Shown here one piece after another: positions 28,584-38,598 of a DNA stretch of 64,000 bases; the stretch's first letter is position 1, and each line of letters starts with the position of its first letter. The DNA is from Rivularia sp. PCC 7116 (lineage in GTDB: Bacteria > Cyanobacteriota > Cyanobacteriia > Cyanobacteriales > Nostocaceae). The stretch covers positions 1,674,001 through 1,738,000 of the forward strand of contig NC_019678.1 in the NCBI RefSeq assembly GCF_000316665.1, given 5' to 3'. Made by a program: the position numbers and the translations under genes. Below the pieces are notes generated by a model. That model worked only from the letters and a program-made list of their open reading frames with translations. It had not been told where the DNA came from and ran no database searches.

Positions 28584-30278
28584 ATGAAACCCAGAATCAT
28601 TGTCTGTAGTTTAGGACGCACCGGATATAAAATATTTCGTTTGCTCAGACAGCAAGGTGCTTTAGTTGTTGGTATTCACCATCAAGCTATTTCTGGCGAA
28701 AGGGCTGGAGATGTAATTGTTGGCGATTTACATGCGGCTAGTACTCTCAAAGCGGCAGGAATCCAGCAAGCTAATACTTTGGTTATTGCTGGAGGAGATG
28801 ACGCATTAAATTTGTGGATTGTTATGCAAGCACGGGTGCTTAATCCCCGCATTCGGATAATTAACCGCTTTTTTAACACTAGTTTGGGCGAACGTTTAGA
28901 TTTGACTTTGCCAGACCATTTAAGCATGAGTGTTGCGGGTTTAGCTGCACCAGTATTTAGTTTTGCTGCTTTAGGAAATAAAGCTATCGGACAAATCAAA
29001 TTATTTAAGCAAACTTGGCCTATACACGAAGAATATATTCATCAATATCATCCTTGGAACGGTCGCAAACTCAATGAATTATGGGAAGATCGTTCCCGGA
29101 TGCTTATTTATTATTTGCCCGTAGAAGGCGATTTAGATTTAGTTTCGGCAGTCATGTCTGGGCACGAACTCCAAAAAGGCGATCGCTTGATTGTCGGAAC
29201 TCAACCCCAAGTTCGTACAACCCGTAAATCACTAATTACAAAACTGGTGAAAGTCTTTACGAATTTACGTCAATTTAGGCATCACGCTCAATCAGTGTTG
29301 ATTGGAGCAATGTTGTTAATGATGATTATTTCCTTAGCAACGCTTACTTATGTATCTGCCGAACTGAATATGTCTGTTATTGATGCCCTATATTTTTCTG
29401 TAGGTATGATTACTGGGGCAGGCGGCAACGAAACAACTGTAGAAAGTGCTCCCGATAGCATCAAGATATTTACCGTAATTATGATGCTGGTAGGAGCCGC
29501 AATATTTGGTATTTGGTATGCTTTGCTGAATGATTTTGTTTTGGGAACCCGTTTCAAACAATTTTGGGATGCAGCAAGAGTACCTCGACGCAATCACTAT
29601 ATTGTTTGCGGATTAGGTGGTATTGGCATCAAAATCGTCCAGCAGCTTTACAATAACGGGCAAGAAGTTGTGGTAGTTGAACCCAACAGCAACGGTAAGT
29701 TTATCAATACCGCTCGCAGTTTGGGTATTCCGACTATTCATGCTGATGCCAGCTTTCCAGAAACTTTGAAATCTTGCAATGTCACAAATGCCGCTGCTTT
29801 GATTGCCGTTACAGGTAATGATGCGACTAACGTCGAAATTGCTCTTAAAGCTAAAGGTTTATCCTCAAAAATTACCGTAGTAGTAAATTATGCCGACCCA
29901 GACTTTGCCCGCATGGCACAGGAAGTATTTGATTTTGAGGCAGTTTTAAGTCCCGCAGAACTTGCCGCTCCTGCCTTTGCAGCAGCAGCCTTGGGCGGTA
30001 GAATTCTTGGTAATGGTATCACAGCAGATAGTTTATGGGTAGCATTTGCCACAATAATTACACCATCACATCCATTCTGCGGGAAAAGAGTTAAAGAAGC
30101 AGCCATGTCAGCCGATTTTGTACCTTTGTACGTAGAAACTAATTCTCAAACTATCCACGGTTGGGAATTACTCGAAGTCTGTTTGAGCGGTGGAGATATG
30201 CTGTATTTAACAATGCCTGCAACACGTTTGTATCAACTATGGCGCTATACTCCCAAGATTGATGCTGTTAGTTATTAG
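28584..30278 (+). CDS. Channel-like membrane protein with two RCK/TrkA-N domains
   Basis: The 564-residue product has an N-terminal TrkA-N Rossmann fold (IIVCSLGRTGYKIF), an acidic linker, two membrane helices (about residues 235-258 and 290-312) with a re-entrant stretch between them, and a second TrkA-N fold with CGLGGIGIKIVQQL. This is the layout of ion channels gated by paired RCK domains. The pore segment reads YFSVGMITGAGGNE, not the usual potassium filter TVGYG, so K+ selectivity is doubtful. No neighbour indicates the ion. It is a single gene; the start ATG at 28584 leaves no signal peptide. Confidence 0.82.
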   Translation: MKPRIIVCSLGRTGYKIFRLLRQQGALVVGIHHQAISGERAGDVIVGDLHAASTLKAAGIQQANTLVIAGGDDALNLWIVMQARVLNPRIRIINRFFNTSLGERLDLTLPDHLSMSVAGLAAPVFSFAALGNKAIGQIKLFKQTWPIHEEYIHQYHPWNGRKLNELWEDRSRMLIYYLPVEGDLDLVSAVMSGHELQKGDRLIVGTQPQVRTTRKSLITKLVKVFTNLRQFRHHAQSVLIGAMLLMMIISLATLTYVSAELNMSVIDALYFSVGMITGAGGNETTVESAPDSIKIFTVIMMLVGAAIFGIWYALLNDFVLGTRFKQFWDAARVPRRNHYIVCGLGGIGIKIVQQLYNNGQEVVVVEPNSNGKFINTARSLGIPTIHADASFPETLKSCNVTNAAALIAVTGNDATNVEIALKAKGLSSKITVVVNYADPDFARMAQEVFDFEAVLSPAELAAPAFAAAALGGRILGNGITADSLWVAFATIITPSHPFCGKRVKEAAMSADFVPLYVETNSQTIHGWELLEVCLSGGDMLYLTMPATRLYQLWRYTPKIDAVSY

Positions 30279-30421
30279 GTAATTGGTAATTGGTAATTGG
30301 TAATTGGTAATTGAACATCAAAATAATTCTAACCTTTAGCCTTTAACCTTGAACCTTTGACCTTTAACCTTTAACCTTTAACCTTTAACCTTTAACCTTT
30401 GACCTTTAAACTTTAACCTTT
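30277..30421. repeat. Heptamer tandem repeats, TAATTGG then AACCTTT
   Basis: Positions 30277-30313 hold about five TAATTGG units, and 30331-30421 hold about twelve AACCTTT-type units with single-base variants. These short tandemly repeated sequences are typical of filamentous cyanobacteria. The second tract runs into the 3' end of the PAS gene and encodes its last few residues. Confidence 0.9.
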
Positions 30422-31773
30422 GAACTTAATAACTTTTGAGCAATGCAAAGAAAATACTGTGGAGTACCATTACCATCACTAATTACCGAAATACTAACCT
30501 TCAATCTTATAAAATCTCCATTTTTGTGAATAAGCTGTTTGTGTATCGAATTAGCGTTAGTTTTATGATTAAGAATATTAGACATCAACTCCATGCAAGA
30601 ATCTAAATTATCTAAGTCTGTGATATCTTGCCAGCTTAAATCTAATAATTCCGATTCGCTATAGCCAATAATTTCACAAAAATGTGGGTTAACTTCAATA
30701 AATTCTCCAGATAATTTGATTTGATAAATTCCCACCGAGGCTTGCTCAAAAATGGCGCAAAAACGTTCTTCACTTTCCCGTAAAGCATCTTCCGTCCATT
30801 TACGTTGAGAAATATCTTCGACTACCCCTAGAAAATAATCGGGCATTCCTTGTTTGTTGCGTACCAATGAAACACTAACATTAACCCATTGCTCTTGATA
30901 ATATCTATTCCATTTACGAATAAATCGTTTTTGTAAAGAGTAGTTAGAAATCTCGTTGGTAAACAGCTGTCGCACATGCATTAATTCAGCTTCGATATCA
31001 TCTTGATGGGTAATATCTTGCCAACTTACCTGCTTTAAAAGTTCTTCTTTATAGCCAATTATTTCGCAAAAGCGCGGGTTTACCTCAATAAATTCTCCAT
31101 ATAGCGAAACCATAAAAATTCCGACAGCAGCTTGTTCGTAAACAGCACGAAAACGTTCTTCGCTTTCTCTTAAAGCTTCCTCAGCCGTTTTACGTTGAGT
31201 AATATCTCGCGCTACCCATAAAACGCTTTTGTCAGAAATCGGAGAAATGCTAGCGGTAAACCAGACTTGATAATCTTCTTCTTGTAATTGGTAATCAATA
31301 TGCAGATTTTTTTGTGTATCTAAAGCCTGTTCAACCTGTTGTAAGAAAAGTTGAGCGGTTTCTTCCCCAAAGAAAAGCTCCGCAGTCTTATTTATTAATT
31401 TGTTAGTAGTAGCATCGGCATTACTTGCACAAGTCGGTAAAATTTCGACATTAGACAATTTTTTATCTTGAATGCTTACGACTAAGATAATATCTTTAAT
31501 TGACTCAATAATACCCCGCAGTTTCGCTTCCGAACTACTTAACTTATCCTCAAGCAATTTTCGGTTACGAATTTCTTTGTGCAGCTTTTGAGTTAAACTT
31601 TCATTATCTGTTTGCGAAAGCGCAAGCAAACCTTGCAATTTCTGCAAAGCAAGCTGTACTTCCTCATCGCTGTTTCTACGGCTAATCAACAATAACGTCT
31701 CTTTGATTGTGTTATTTAATGCGTCAGCCGCACAACTATCATTAACGGTTGAGGAATTTTCAAATTCTTGCAT
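30406..31773 (-). CDS. Triple-PAS protein without output domain
   Basis: The 455-residue product has a helical N-terminus with a coiled coil (about residues 45-85) and then three PAS domains (about 83-195, 205-330 and 335-450). PAS/PAC markers are ITQRKTAEEALRESEERFRAV and the repeated FIEVNPxFCEIIGY. PAS2 and PAS3 are near copies of each other. No kinase, GGDEF, EAL or HTH follows. The last residues (SKVKV) are encoded by the AACCTTT repeat tract, so an original C-terminus may have been lost or altered. It could be an accessory sensor that binds a partner kinase. There is no signal peptide, so it is likely cytoplasmic. Confidence 0.85.
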   Translation of the reverse strand: MQEFENSSTVNDSCAADALNNTIKETLLLISRRNSDEEVQLALQKLQGLLALSQTDNESLTQKLHKEIRNRKLLEDKLSSSEAKLRGIIESIKDIILVVSIQDKKLSNVEILPTCASNADATTNKLINKTAELFFGEETAQLFLQQVEQALDTQKNLHIDYQLQEEDYQVWFTASISPISDKSVLWVARDITQRKTAEEALRESEERFRAVYEQAAVGIFMVSLYGEFIEVNPRFCEIIGYKEELLKQVSWQDITHQDDIEAELMHVRQLFTNEISNYSLQKRFIRKWNRYYQEQWVNVSVSLVRNKQGMPDYFLGVVEDISQRKWTEDALRESEERFCAIFEQASVGIYQIKLSGEFIEVNPHFCEIIGYSESELLDLSWQDITDLDNLDSCMELMSNILNHKTNANSIHKQLIHKNGDFIRLKVSISVISDGNGTPQYFLCIAQKLLSSKVKV

Positions 31774-32036
31774 AAAAAAAACAAATCAAATTATTGATTG
31801 CAAAGAAATTTATTTACAGCAACAGCAATACTTAAGAAAGAACGTACAAATCGACTCACTTACCATTACTGCTATATCAAGCAGCCTATATTAGTTTATT
31901 GCTAGCCGTGAGGGGAACTTTCAAACCGTTAGTTGAAATATGGTGCTGCCATTGAACAATAATTACACTGACTTCAATTTTATGACAAGTATAATTTGGT
32001 ATATTATGCTTTTTTTTGATATATATCTTATTAACT

Positions 32037-32816
32037 TTATGAAATAGCTTGTAAAAGATGATTAGATAGTTCGCAGAAACCTTTACCTTCGCTAGCCTGA
32101 GTTATATAAGTTGGTTGATGCTGCAATTTACTAACGTATTCCAACACATTGGCAACACCCACCGAGACACCAAAATAACTTTTATCAAATAAACTTTCGT
32201 CATTAGGGCTATCCCCGACAGTAACAACTTCATCTGAGGTATATTCAGGAAAATATTCTTGTAGTATTTGCGATAACCCCACAGCCTTATCTTGTCCTAA
32301 AGGTTTGATATGGCACTGAACATTACTGTAAGTAAATCCCCAACCTAACTCCTGACATTGATGCTGCATGGTTTGTAATGAGTCGATACTTAAACCTGCC
32401 ACATCAAACGTCCAATCCGTAACGCGAAAACGGTTATCGTTAGATTCTTTTATTTGAGGGAAATCAAGCTGTAATTCATGAAAAACAGATGCTAAATCCC
32501 TTCTATGCTGACTTAAATCTTGTATCGGTGTAATAGCTACAGATTGCTCGCTTTGCGAAGGATAGAATAAACCGCCATTTTCAGCGATCGCACCAAATAC
32601 TGGTAAATAATATGCCAAACCACTAACCCAACCAGCGGAACGCCCGGTAACAATAATGACTGTGATATTAGCAGCTGCCAAATCTTGCAAAGCTTGCAAT
32701 AGGGTATCAGTAAATTTGCCTTCCGTGGTTAAGGTACCATCCATATCCGTAGCTACAAGACGGATTTTGCTAAAACAGTTATTTTCTTGATGTTGAGGAA
32801 GCGGTAAACAAGACAT
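32037..32816 (-). CDS. HAD-superfamily (Cof-type/IIB) phosphatase
   Basis: The 259-residue protein has all four HAD motifs: DMDGTLT (catalytic D with D+2), TGRS, a conserved lysine region DKAVGL, and GDSPNDESLF. The C2-type cap in the middle places it with Cof-like and sucrose-phosphatase-like hydrolases that cleave small phosphorylated substrates. Length is typical. The substrate is not evident. It stands alone, divergent from the gene at 32975 with a 158-bp gap. Confidence 0.85.
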   Translation of the reverse strand: MSCLPLPQHQENNCFSKIRLVATDMDGTLTTEGKFTDTLLQALQDLAAANITVIIVTGRSAGWVSGLAYYLPVFGAIAENGGLFYPSQSEQSVAITPIQDLSQHRRDLASVFHELQLDFPQIKESNDNRFRVTDWTFDVAGLSIDSLQTMQHQCQELGWGFTYSNVQCHIKPLGQDKAVGLSQILQEYFPEYTSDEVVTVGDSPNDESLFDKSYFGVSVGVANVLEYVSKLQHQPTYITQASEGKGFCELSNHLLQAIS

Positions 32817-32974
32817 TAAAAAATATAATTCTTATGTACTATAAACTCAGTAGCTTTTAGATATCTAAAATTTACTTCAAAATATTTCAAACAAAATATA
32901 ATCCTACCGCAAAACGGAGTTGCAAATTTGGGCATCCTAATGATTAGGAGTCCAATTTTTTCCCTGTTTCAATT

Positions 32975-33799
32975 ATGTCAACTTCGATATTTGTTGCTCA
33001 ATCTCCCGCAGCAAAAGCTACACAGACATCTCAAAAGGTACTCGCTACCGAAAATCAACTACCTCCATTGCCAGTAATGGTAGCTGGAGGGCTTACCGTA
33101 ATGGTAATTGGCTTAATAATCTACGGCAAACTCGAAATCAAAAAGCTAGAGAAGAAGCTTCGGTTTGAAAAATTTCGCACCCGAGAGTTAGAAAAGAAGC
33201 TGAAGCTATCTCTCCAAACGATTCGTAAAATGGAAACAAACCCCGATTTAATCAACTCGCGGGAATTCAACCTCGATTATTTGCGAATGCGGATGGAAGA
33301 AGAAGTTTTTCACTTCGCCATCGTTAATCAAATAAAAATAAAAATTAAAGATAAAATTTCTCAAGCACTCCGCCCCAATCATGCCAAACAAGGAGTAGTG
33401 GGAATCGCGAGTAGCGCAGGAAGACAAGTAGACGAAACCTTTGATGTCGAATATGAAACTGGTGCTGCTACAGAGAACGGTAAGCGAGTACTTTTTCGCA
33501 TTCAAATTAGGTTAATGAAATTGCCTACGCAAACAAGCTCTGCCACCATCAGCCAGCTAATTGACTGCGTTGAAACCTATCTAAGTCCCGCAGAAGATCA
33601 TGATAGCTGGCAACCGACTATCCAAGGTAGAATAGCCTTTATGCATTGGGATCAAAAAGCTAAACCCACACCTTTATTAGTATTAGAACAATCTAACGAA
33701 GGCGTTAATGTAACTTTCCGTACCAGTCGTTCCGCCAACGGTAACAGCGGTATTATGAATCACTCGCCAAAAAACAACAAGACTGGTTCTCGAAAATGA
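32975..33799 (+). CDS. Conserved cyanobacterial membrane-anchored protein
   Basis: I do not recognise a named family. The 274-residue product has a short polar N-terminus, one membrane helix (about residues 33-52, VMVAGGLTVMVIGLIIYG), a basic coiled coil (55-85, rich in K, E and L) and a C-terminal globular part with several beta strands (about 145-245). The tail is polar and likely disordered. The topology suggests a cytoplasmic domain held at a membrane by the helix. It is divergent from the HAD gene. The devBCA operon lies downstream, convergent. Confidence 0.7.
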   Translation: MSTSIFVAQSPAAKATQTSQKVLATENQLPPLPVMVAGGLTVMVIGLIIYGKLEIKKLEKKLRFEKFRTRELEKKLKLSLQTIRKMETNPDLINSREFNLDYLRMRMEEEVFHFAIVNQIKIKIKDKISQALRPNHAKQGVVGIASSAGRQVDETFDVEYETGAATENGKRVLFRIQIRLMKLPTQTSSATISQLIDCVETYLSPAEDHDSWQPTIQGRIAFMHWDQKAKPTPLLVLEQSNEGVNVTFRTSRSANGNSGIMNHSPKNNKTGSRK

Positions 33800-33967
33800 G
33801 CCGTAAACAGTTATCAGTTATCAGTTACCAAATAAATACAGCCAGTTAATTTAGCTCAACAGGATTTATGATTTTAGATTAATCATTAGCATCAATCTAG
33901 AAACACCTACATTAGGAGATTGACACATATTCAATCTAAAATCTAAAATCTAAAATAAAAAATTAAT

Positions 33968-34714
33968 TTAGTTACTAAGGGTTAGCTGTTCGCTAGTTAA
34001 CAGCCCATCTTCCATATTTATAATACGGTCGGCAATATCCAAAATACGGCTATCATGGGTTACTAACAAAATAGAAGTACCTTGTTCTTTAGCTAGTTGC
34101 TGCATAATTTCAACAACATCTCTTCCTGACTGTTTATCTAATGCGGCTGTGGGTTCATCAGCTAAAACTAAAGGTGGATTATTCACCAAAGCCCGAGCAA
34201 TTGCAACTCTTTGTTTTTGACCTCCAGAAAGATTATCGGGAAAGTAATCTATTCTATTTTCCAAACCAACCGCTCGTAGAATATTTTTAGATTGAGCAAT
34301 AGCTTCTCTTTGAGAAATACATTTATTGAGTTCTGCTGCAATTTGAACGTTTTGTCTAGCAGTTAAGAACTCTAGCAAATTATGTGCTTGAAAAATATAA
34401 CCAATATTGCGTCTGATGTTAACTAATTTTCTCGCATTGGCTCGATACAGTTCTTCGCCTAAAAACTTTAGACTTCCTTCCTGTACGGAACGTAAGCCGC
34501 CGATTAAACTCAGCAAAGTTGTTTTACCCGAGCCAGAAGGCCCCGTCATAATCACAATTTCACCCGGATAAATATCCAGATTAATATCATACAAAATCTG
34601 TTTCTTGAGCGTACCTTTTCCGTAGTAGTGATTCAGATATTTGATTGAAATTACAGGTTCTGTGTTCATCATGTTACTAGTTTGTGGTGAGGAGTTAGGA
34701 ATTAGAGTTCTCAT
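33968..34714 (-). CDS. devA: DevA-type ABC exporter ATPase
   Basis: DevA powers a DevBCA exporter, which in heterocyst-forming cyanobacteria passes glycolipids or other amphiphiles through the envelope. The 248-residue product has Walker A GPSGSGKTT (near residue 58), the Q-loop, signature LSGGQKQRVAIARAL, Walker B LVLADEPTAALD and the H-loop VTHD, as in MacB/LolD-like ATPases. It is the third gene of the leftward order devB-devC-devA, 37 bp after devC. An internal start (MMNTEP, about residue 15) is possible because no clear ribosome-binding site marks the first ATG. The cargo is not shown by sequence; several Dev-type paralogues usually exist. Confidence 0.9.
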   Translation of the reverse strand: MRTLIPNSSPQTSNMMNTEPVISIKYLNHYYGKGTLKKQILYDINLDIYPGEIVIMTGPSGSGKTTLLSLIGGLRSVQEGSLKFLGEELYRANARKLVNIRRNIGYIFQAHNLLEFLTARQNVQIAAELNKCISQREAIAQSKNILRAVGLENRIDYFPDNLSGGQKQRVAIARALVNNPPLVLADEPTAALDKQSGRDVVEIMQQLAKEQGTSILLVTHDSRILDIADRIINMEDGLLTSEQLTLSN

Positions 34715-34751
34715 GTTCGCTGGTTACTGTTAACTATTAAATTATTGCTGA

Positions 34752-35903
34752 CTAAAAAATGTCTGCTGGGTCAGCTGATTTTAATTTTCTCACGGCAATT
34801 ATTCCTGAAATAAAACACATGATAATAGTTAAAAACAAAACCATAATAGCTCTGCTATAGCTCATGAAAACCGGTAAAAGAGTAGCTGCTCTTGCTTGTT
34901 CGTATAGAAATAAAGCAAAAGCTAATCCAGGTAAATATCCTAAAACTGCTAAAATAAAAGCCTCTTGAAGAATTACAATTAAAAAATAATTATGTGAATA
35001 GCCGATTGCTTTAAGAGTGGCATATTCAACTAAATGGTCTGAAACCTCGGTATAAAGTATTTGATAAACAATCACGGTTCCGACAATAAAACCCATGATT
35101 GTTCCTAAAGTGAAAATAAAGCCAATCGCAGTACTACTTGCCCAGAAGTTTTTTTCAAAATCGATGAATTCTTGTTTCGTTAAAACTTTAACATCTGGAT
35201 TTAAATAACTTCTTAACTGTTGAGCAACAAGATTTGGATCTGCACCAGGTTTCAACTTTATTAAACCTATATCAATTAATCCTGGTTGACGGTTTACAAA
35301 TATTCTGAGAAAATTCAAATCGCTAGTAATTAAGTTTCCATCCGAACCGAATGAAGCACCTAGAGTAAATAAGCCTCCTACTTTAACTAACTTTCTTCTA
35401 ACTTCTGCCTTAACATCGTTACCTTGTTCAAATTGCGCTACAATTGGGCCGTATTCCCGTCGAGAAGAACGGTCATATAGCACTACATTTGGTAACTGAA
35501 TTTGATTTAAATTTTGTTTTAAACCAGGAAGAGCAAATATATTATGTTGTGGATTAATTCCTATAACTAAAAGATTTCGAGGAATACCATTTTGGGGATT
35601 TTTCCAACTAGTATAGTCTACATAAATTGGATGAACCGACTCTACAGACTCTAAATCTAATGATTGGTAAAGCCTTTTTTGAGAAAATCTTTTCATCGAC
35701 AAGATAGCACTCGTCTGACGATTGATTAAAACTATTTCCCCTTTCAAACTACTATGAAAACGAACGTTACTATAATATAAAGAATCGCGGAAACCAAGCT
35801 GCATAAACATTAGAACATCCGCAAAAGCAATCCCCGCTAATGCCACTGCTAAACGAGATGCTTCACGCTTGAGTTGTAACCATGCTAAAGGTAGTTTTGC
35901 CAT
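34752..35903 (-). CDS. devC: DevC-type ABC exporter permease
   Basis: The 383-residue inner-membrane protein has one N-terminal helix (residues about 16-36), a large periplasmic domain (40-255), and three C-terminal helices (about 262-285, 310-335 and 348-370), as in FtsX/MacB-type permeases. It begins MAKLPLAWLQLKREASRLAVALAGIAFAD, close to the DevC start. It sits between devB (154 bp upstream) and devA (37 bp downstream) on one strand and forms the core of a tripartite exporter with them. The cargo is unknown. Confidence 0.92.
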   Translation of the reverse strand: MAKLPLAWLQLKREASRLAVALAGIAFADVLMFMQLGFRDSLYYSNVRFHSSLKGEIVLINRQTSAILSMKRFSQKRLYQSLDLESVESVHPIYVDYTSWKNPQNGIPRNLLVIGINPQHNIFALPGLKQNLNQIQLPNVVLYDRSSRREYGPIVAQFEQGNDVKAEVRRKLVKVGGLFTLGASFGSDGNLITSDLNFLRIFVNRQPGLIDIGLIKLKPGADPNLVAQQLRSYLNPDVKVLTKQEFIDFEKNFWASSTAIGFIFTLGTIMGFIVGTVIVYQILYTEVSDHLVEYATLKAIGYSHNYFLIVILQEAFILAVLGYLPGLAFALFLYEQARAATLLPVFMSYSRAIMVLFLTIIMCFISGIIAVRKLKSADPADIF

Positions 35904-36057
35904 CAGTTATCAGTGAACAGTAAACAGTGTTAGCGCTGCGTGTCCCGAAGGGACATATAGTGAACATTTAGGAGTTAAAAATTAGTAGTTATAAATTAGT
36001 AGTTATAAATTTTTAACTTTGACCTTTAACCTCTAACCTTTGACCTTTTTAACTTTT

Positions 36058-37473
36058 TTAAATTTGAATCGTAGCTATCACCTTGGCATTAGTTAACCCT
36101 GCGACTCTCTCTTTATCTTGTTCGGATAGAGCAATTTTGACTTCTACAACCCTTGCATCTACATCTGCGGCTGGATCGGTATTGAGTACATTTCTCTTGC
36201 CTATTTTTCTACCAATTTCAGAGACGGTTCCTTGCAGCTTGCCGCTAAATGCTCCGTTGTCGCTGATTATGGAAACTAACTGTCCCAAACGCACTCTACT
36301 AATACTCGCTTCGGGAACTTCAGCTACCACAATCATTTCGTCGGTACGTCCAATTTCGGCAATACCTTCGGCACTCATGGTTTCTCCAGCTTTGGTATAT
36401 ATCTCTAAAACTTCCCCCGCAACTGGTGCGATTACATAACTCAATTTCATCTCAGCTTCGGCTTTTTTTAATTGCGCGATCGCACTATTAACCTGAGCTT
36501 GTGCCATCCGAGTATTGCTAGGGCGAAGTTCTGAAAGTCTGCTTAAATTAGCTTTTTGTTCGTCTGCCTGCCTTTGTAAAGTTGCTATAGTTTTGTCTTG
36601 ATTGGCTAATACTTCTAAAAGCTGTTGTCGCAAAATTTCGATAGTTTTTCCTCTGTCTGCTGTAGCTTGGGCTAATTGCTGCCGCAAGCTTGCAATAACT
36701 TGTCTGCGATTGGCTTGACTTTCTATGAGTTGTTGAGTTGCAGTCTGTGCGGCAAGTCTTCTTCTATTGCGCTCTAGCTGAGAAATAGCACCTTGTCTGT
36801 ACAAATTTTCATAACGTTGAGCATCAACTTGAGCATTTCTAGCTTCCGCTTGCACCCTTGCGACTGAGGCTCTGAGAGATTCTTGTTGCCCTTGTAGTTC
36901 TACTGCTAAACGATTCACAGTTGCTTGTTGAGAAATAGTTTCTCCACGTAACTGTGCTTTTATTCGAGCAATCGTGGCGTTACTTGCTTGTTCTTCACCG
37001 CGTAACTGCGCTTCAAGTCGAGCAATTATCGCTTTTTGAGCTTGAATTTCTCGCGGCGAACCAACTTTTACACCAGCTAAATTTGCACGGCTTTCTTGAA
37101 TTTTGGCTTTTGCTTGCTCTACCGCAGCTTGACTGCTCCTAAATCCATCTAAAACGGCAATTACTTGACCTTTTCTGACTTTTTGCCCCTCTCTGACTAA
37201 CATTTCTTCTACTCGCGATGTACCTTGTATTCCTGTTGGTGCAGAAAGTCTAATTACTTCTCCTTTTGGCTGCAAGCGCCCTACTGCATTTACGCTACTA
37301 ATCGCGGGCGTAACCGGTACTGGCATATCTGATTGTTCTAATTGTTCTATTCTTACTTTTGTTAATATTCCAGCCGTAATAGCTAAAGGTACTGCTGCTG
37401 CGAGACCCCACCATAGTCTGGATTTATCAAGCGGTTGTTCTCTTGGGACTGGTTTTTCACTTATTCTTGACAT
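36058..37473 (-). CDS. devB: DevB-type membrane fusion protein
   Basis: The 471-residue HlyD-family protein has a basic N-terminus, one membrane helix (about residues 26-43), a split lipoyl domain (VRLSAPTG...VLDGF and YVIAPVAGEVLEIY), and a long coiled coil between (about 115-340) rich in R, Q and A. It bridges the inner-membrane DevCA complex to an outer-membrane TolC-like channel such as HgdD. It is first in the devBCA operon, with nearly 1 kb of gene-free DNA upstream that probably carries its control sites. The coiled coil contains near-repeated segments (IIARLEAQLRGEEQASNAT and TIARIKAQLRGETISQQAT), suggesting internal duplication. Confidence 0.93.
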   Translation of the reverse strand: MSRISEKPVPREQPLDKSRLWWGLAAAVPLAITAGILTKVRIEQLEQSDMPVPVTPAISSVNAVGRLQPKGEVIRLSAPTGIQGTSRVEEMLVREGQKVRKGQVIAVLDGFRSSQAAVEQAKAKIQESRANLAGVKVGSPREIQAQKAIIARLEAQLRGEEQASNATIARIKAQLRGETISQQATVNRLAVELQGQQESLRASVARVQAEARNAQVDAQRYENLYRQGAISQLERNRRRLAAQTATQQLIESQANRRQVIASLRQQLAQATADRGKTIEILRQQLLEVLANQDKTIATLQRQADEQKANLSRLSELRPSNTRMAQAQVNSAIAQLKKAEAEMKLSYVIAPVAGEVLEIYTKAGETMSAEGIAEIGRTDEMIVVAEVPEASISRVRLGQLVSIISDNGAFSGKLQGTVSEIGRKIGKRNVLNTDPAADVDARVVEVKIALSEQDKERVAGLTNAKVIATIQI

Positions 37474-38378
37474 GATAGGTTACTCCATACTTTGAATCAT
37501 GCTGAGTCGAAATAATAAGTAATTCCATCTCAAGCTAGAATCGTGACTAAAAAAGTTTTTTCAAGCAGGTTTTATAAATTTTTTTTGAGAATAAACTTCA
37601 CTTTGCTGTATAGTTGCTGCGCGTTTATCGCTCGTTTTTTTTATAAATTAAAACGTTCATTTTGATTAAGCTAATCATAGCTAGCTTATAGCTAATAATG
37701 CCGAGTAATTCAATATATTATTGAAAATATTCTGCAATATATTGTGTTCTCAACTGACAATTATTAAAAAAATAAAAGTCAGCAATGATATCGATAAAAC
37801 CTTAGTAAAATCATATAGTGAGGCTTTGATATCATTTATTTGAGTTTCAGGTAGAAAAATATTGAGATAGCTGGTTATCAACCAAATTTTGCACCGTACT
37901 CACAAGTAAATTAATGAATCAAGAAAAGAATTGAGACATTAAATACGAATTCAACATGATATTTATATATAACTTTTCCAATTGAGCACAATATGCTTTC
38001 AGAGACCTCAAGCAAAGCCAAAAAATCCCTTCCAAAGCAGGAGAGGTTAATTTTGTATGTTCCTCAAATGAAAACCATTATATATGCCTAAAAGCTTAAT
38101 AATTGAAATCGCAAACGAATTAGTATTTAACGCAAATTATTAATCACTTAACGTCTGGGACTTATTAATCTTCTATAGCTACATTTCACTCACACTCTTA
38201 TAAATTCTACATTCAAATACTGTCTTAAAAAGTAACAGAATCTACAGATGGGTAATAGTATTTATAAGGTTAATTAGCTGGATTTTAAATTAATAGTTAA
38301 CTCTGCACGGCAATAATTTTATAGTGAGGCTTAATAATACACCGTTACTTGATACAACTGTTGACTGAGAACTATCGC

Positions 38379-38540
38379 GCTTTTCATTTGAGTGCAATAC
38401 AGTTTGAGAAAACTCACCACGCCACTTGCTACAACGGAACGTTTGCTCAAGGGAGGGAACCTCCGCAACGCAGTGGCTCCCCTTCCCCTCTGCTTCCGCC
38501 AGTAGAGGGGTGTATTCTATTCAACTGAAAACTGCTATAT
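38379..38540. repeat. Interspersed repeat, TTTTCATTTGAGTGC family, copy 2
   Basis: The left 40 bp and right 60 bp match 10704-10799 nearly exactly. About 60 bp between them (around 38418-38478, starting CACGCCACTTGC and ending GCAGTGGCT) are absent from copy 1 and have their own inverted ends GCCAC/GTGGC. This looks like a smaller element inserted into a member of the family. Confidence 0.75.
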
Positions 38541-38571
38541 AACAATCTCCAACTATTTTTTAATATGCCGT

Positions 38572-38598
38572 AAAAAACCCAGTCATTATAAAACTGGG
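38572..38598 (-). terminator. Intrinsic terminator of pcyA
   Basis: On the minus strand CCCAGT (complement of 38593-38598) pairs with ACTGGG (complement of 38578-38583) across a nine-base loop and is followed by TTTTTT (complement of 38572-38577). It lies about 50 bp after the pcyA stop. Confidence 0.8.

Noticed and set aside
30331-30421. AACCTTT tract considered as a CRISPR array
   Set aside because: Units are contiguous heptamers without spacers, so it is a simple tandem repeat.
37474-38370. NtcA site (GTA-N8-TAC) before devB
   Set aside because: Near matches such as GTAATTCCATC lack the second half at the right spacing.
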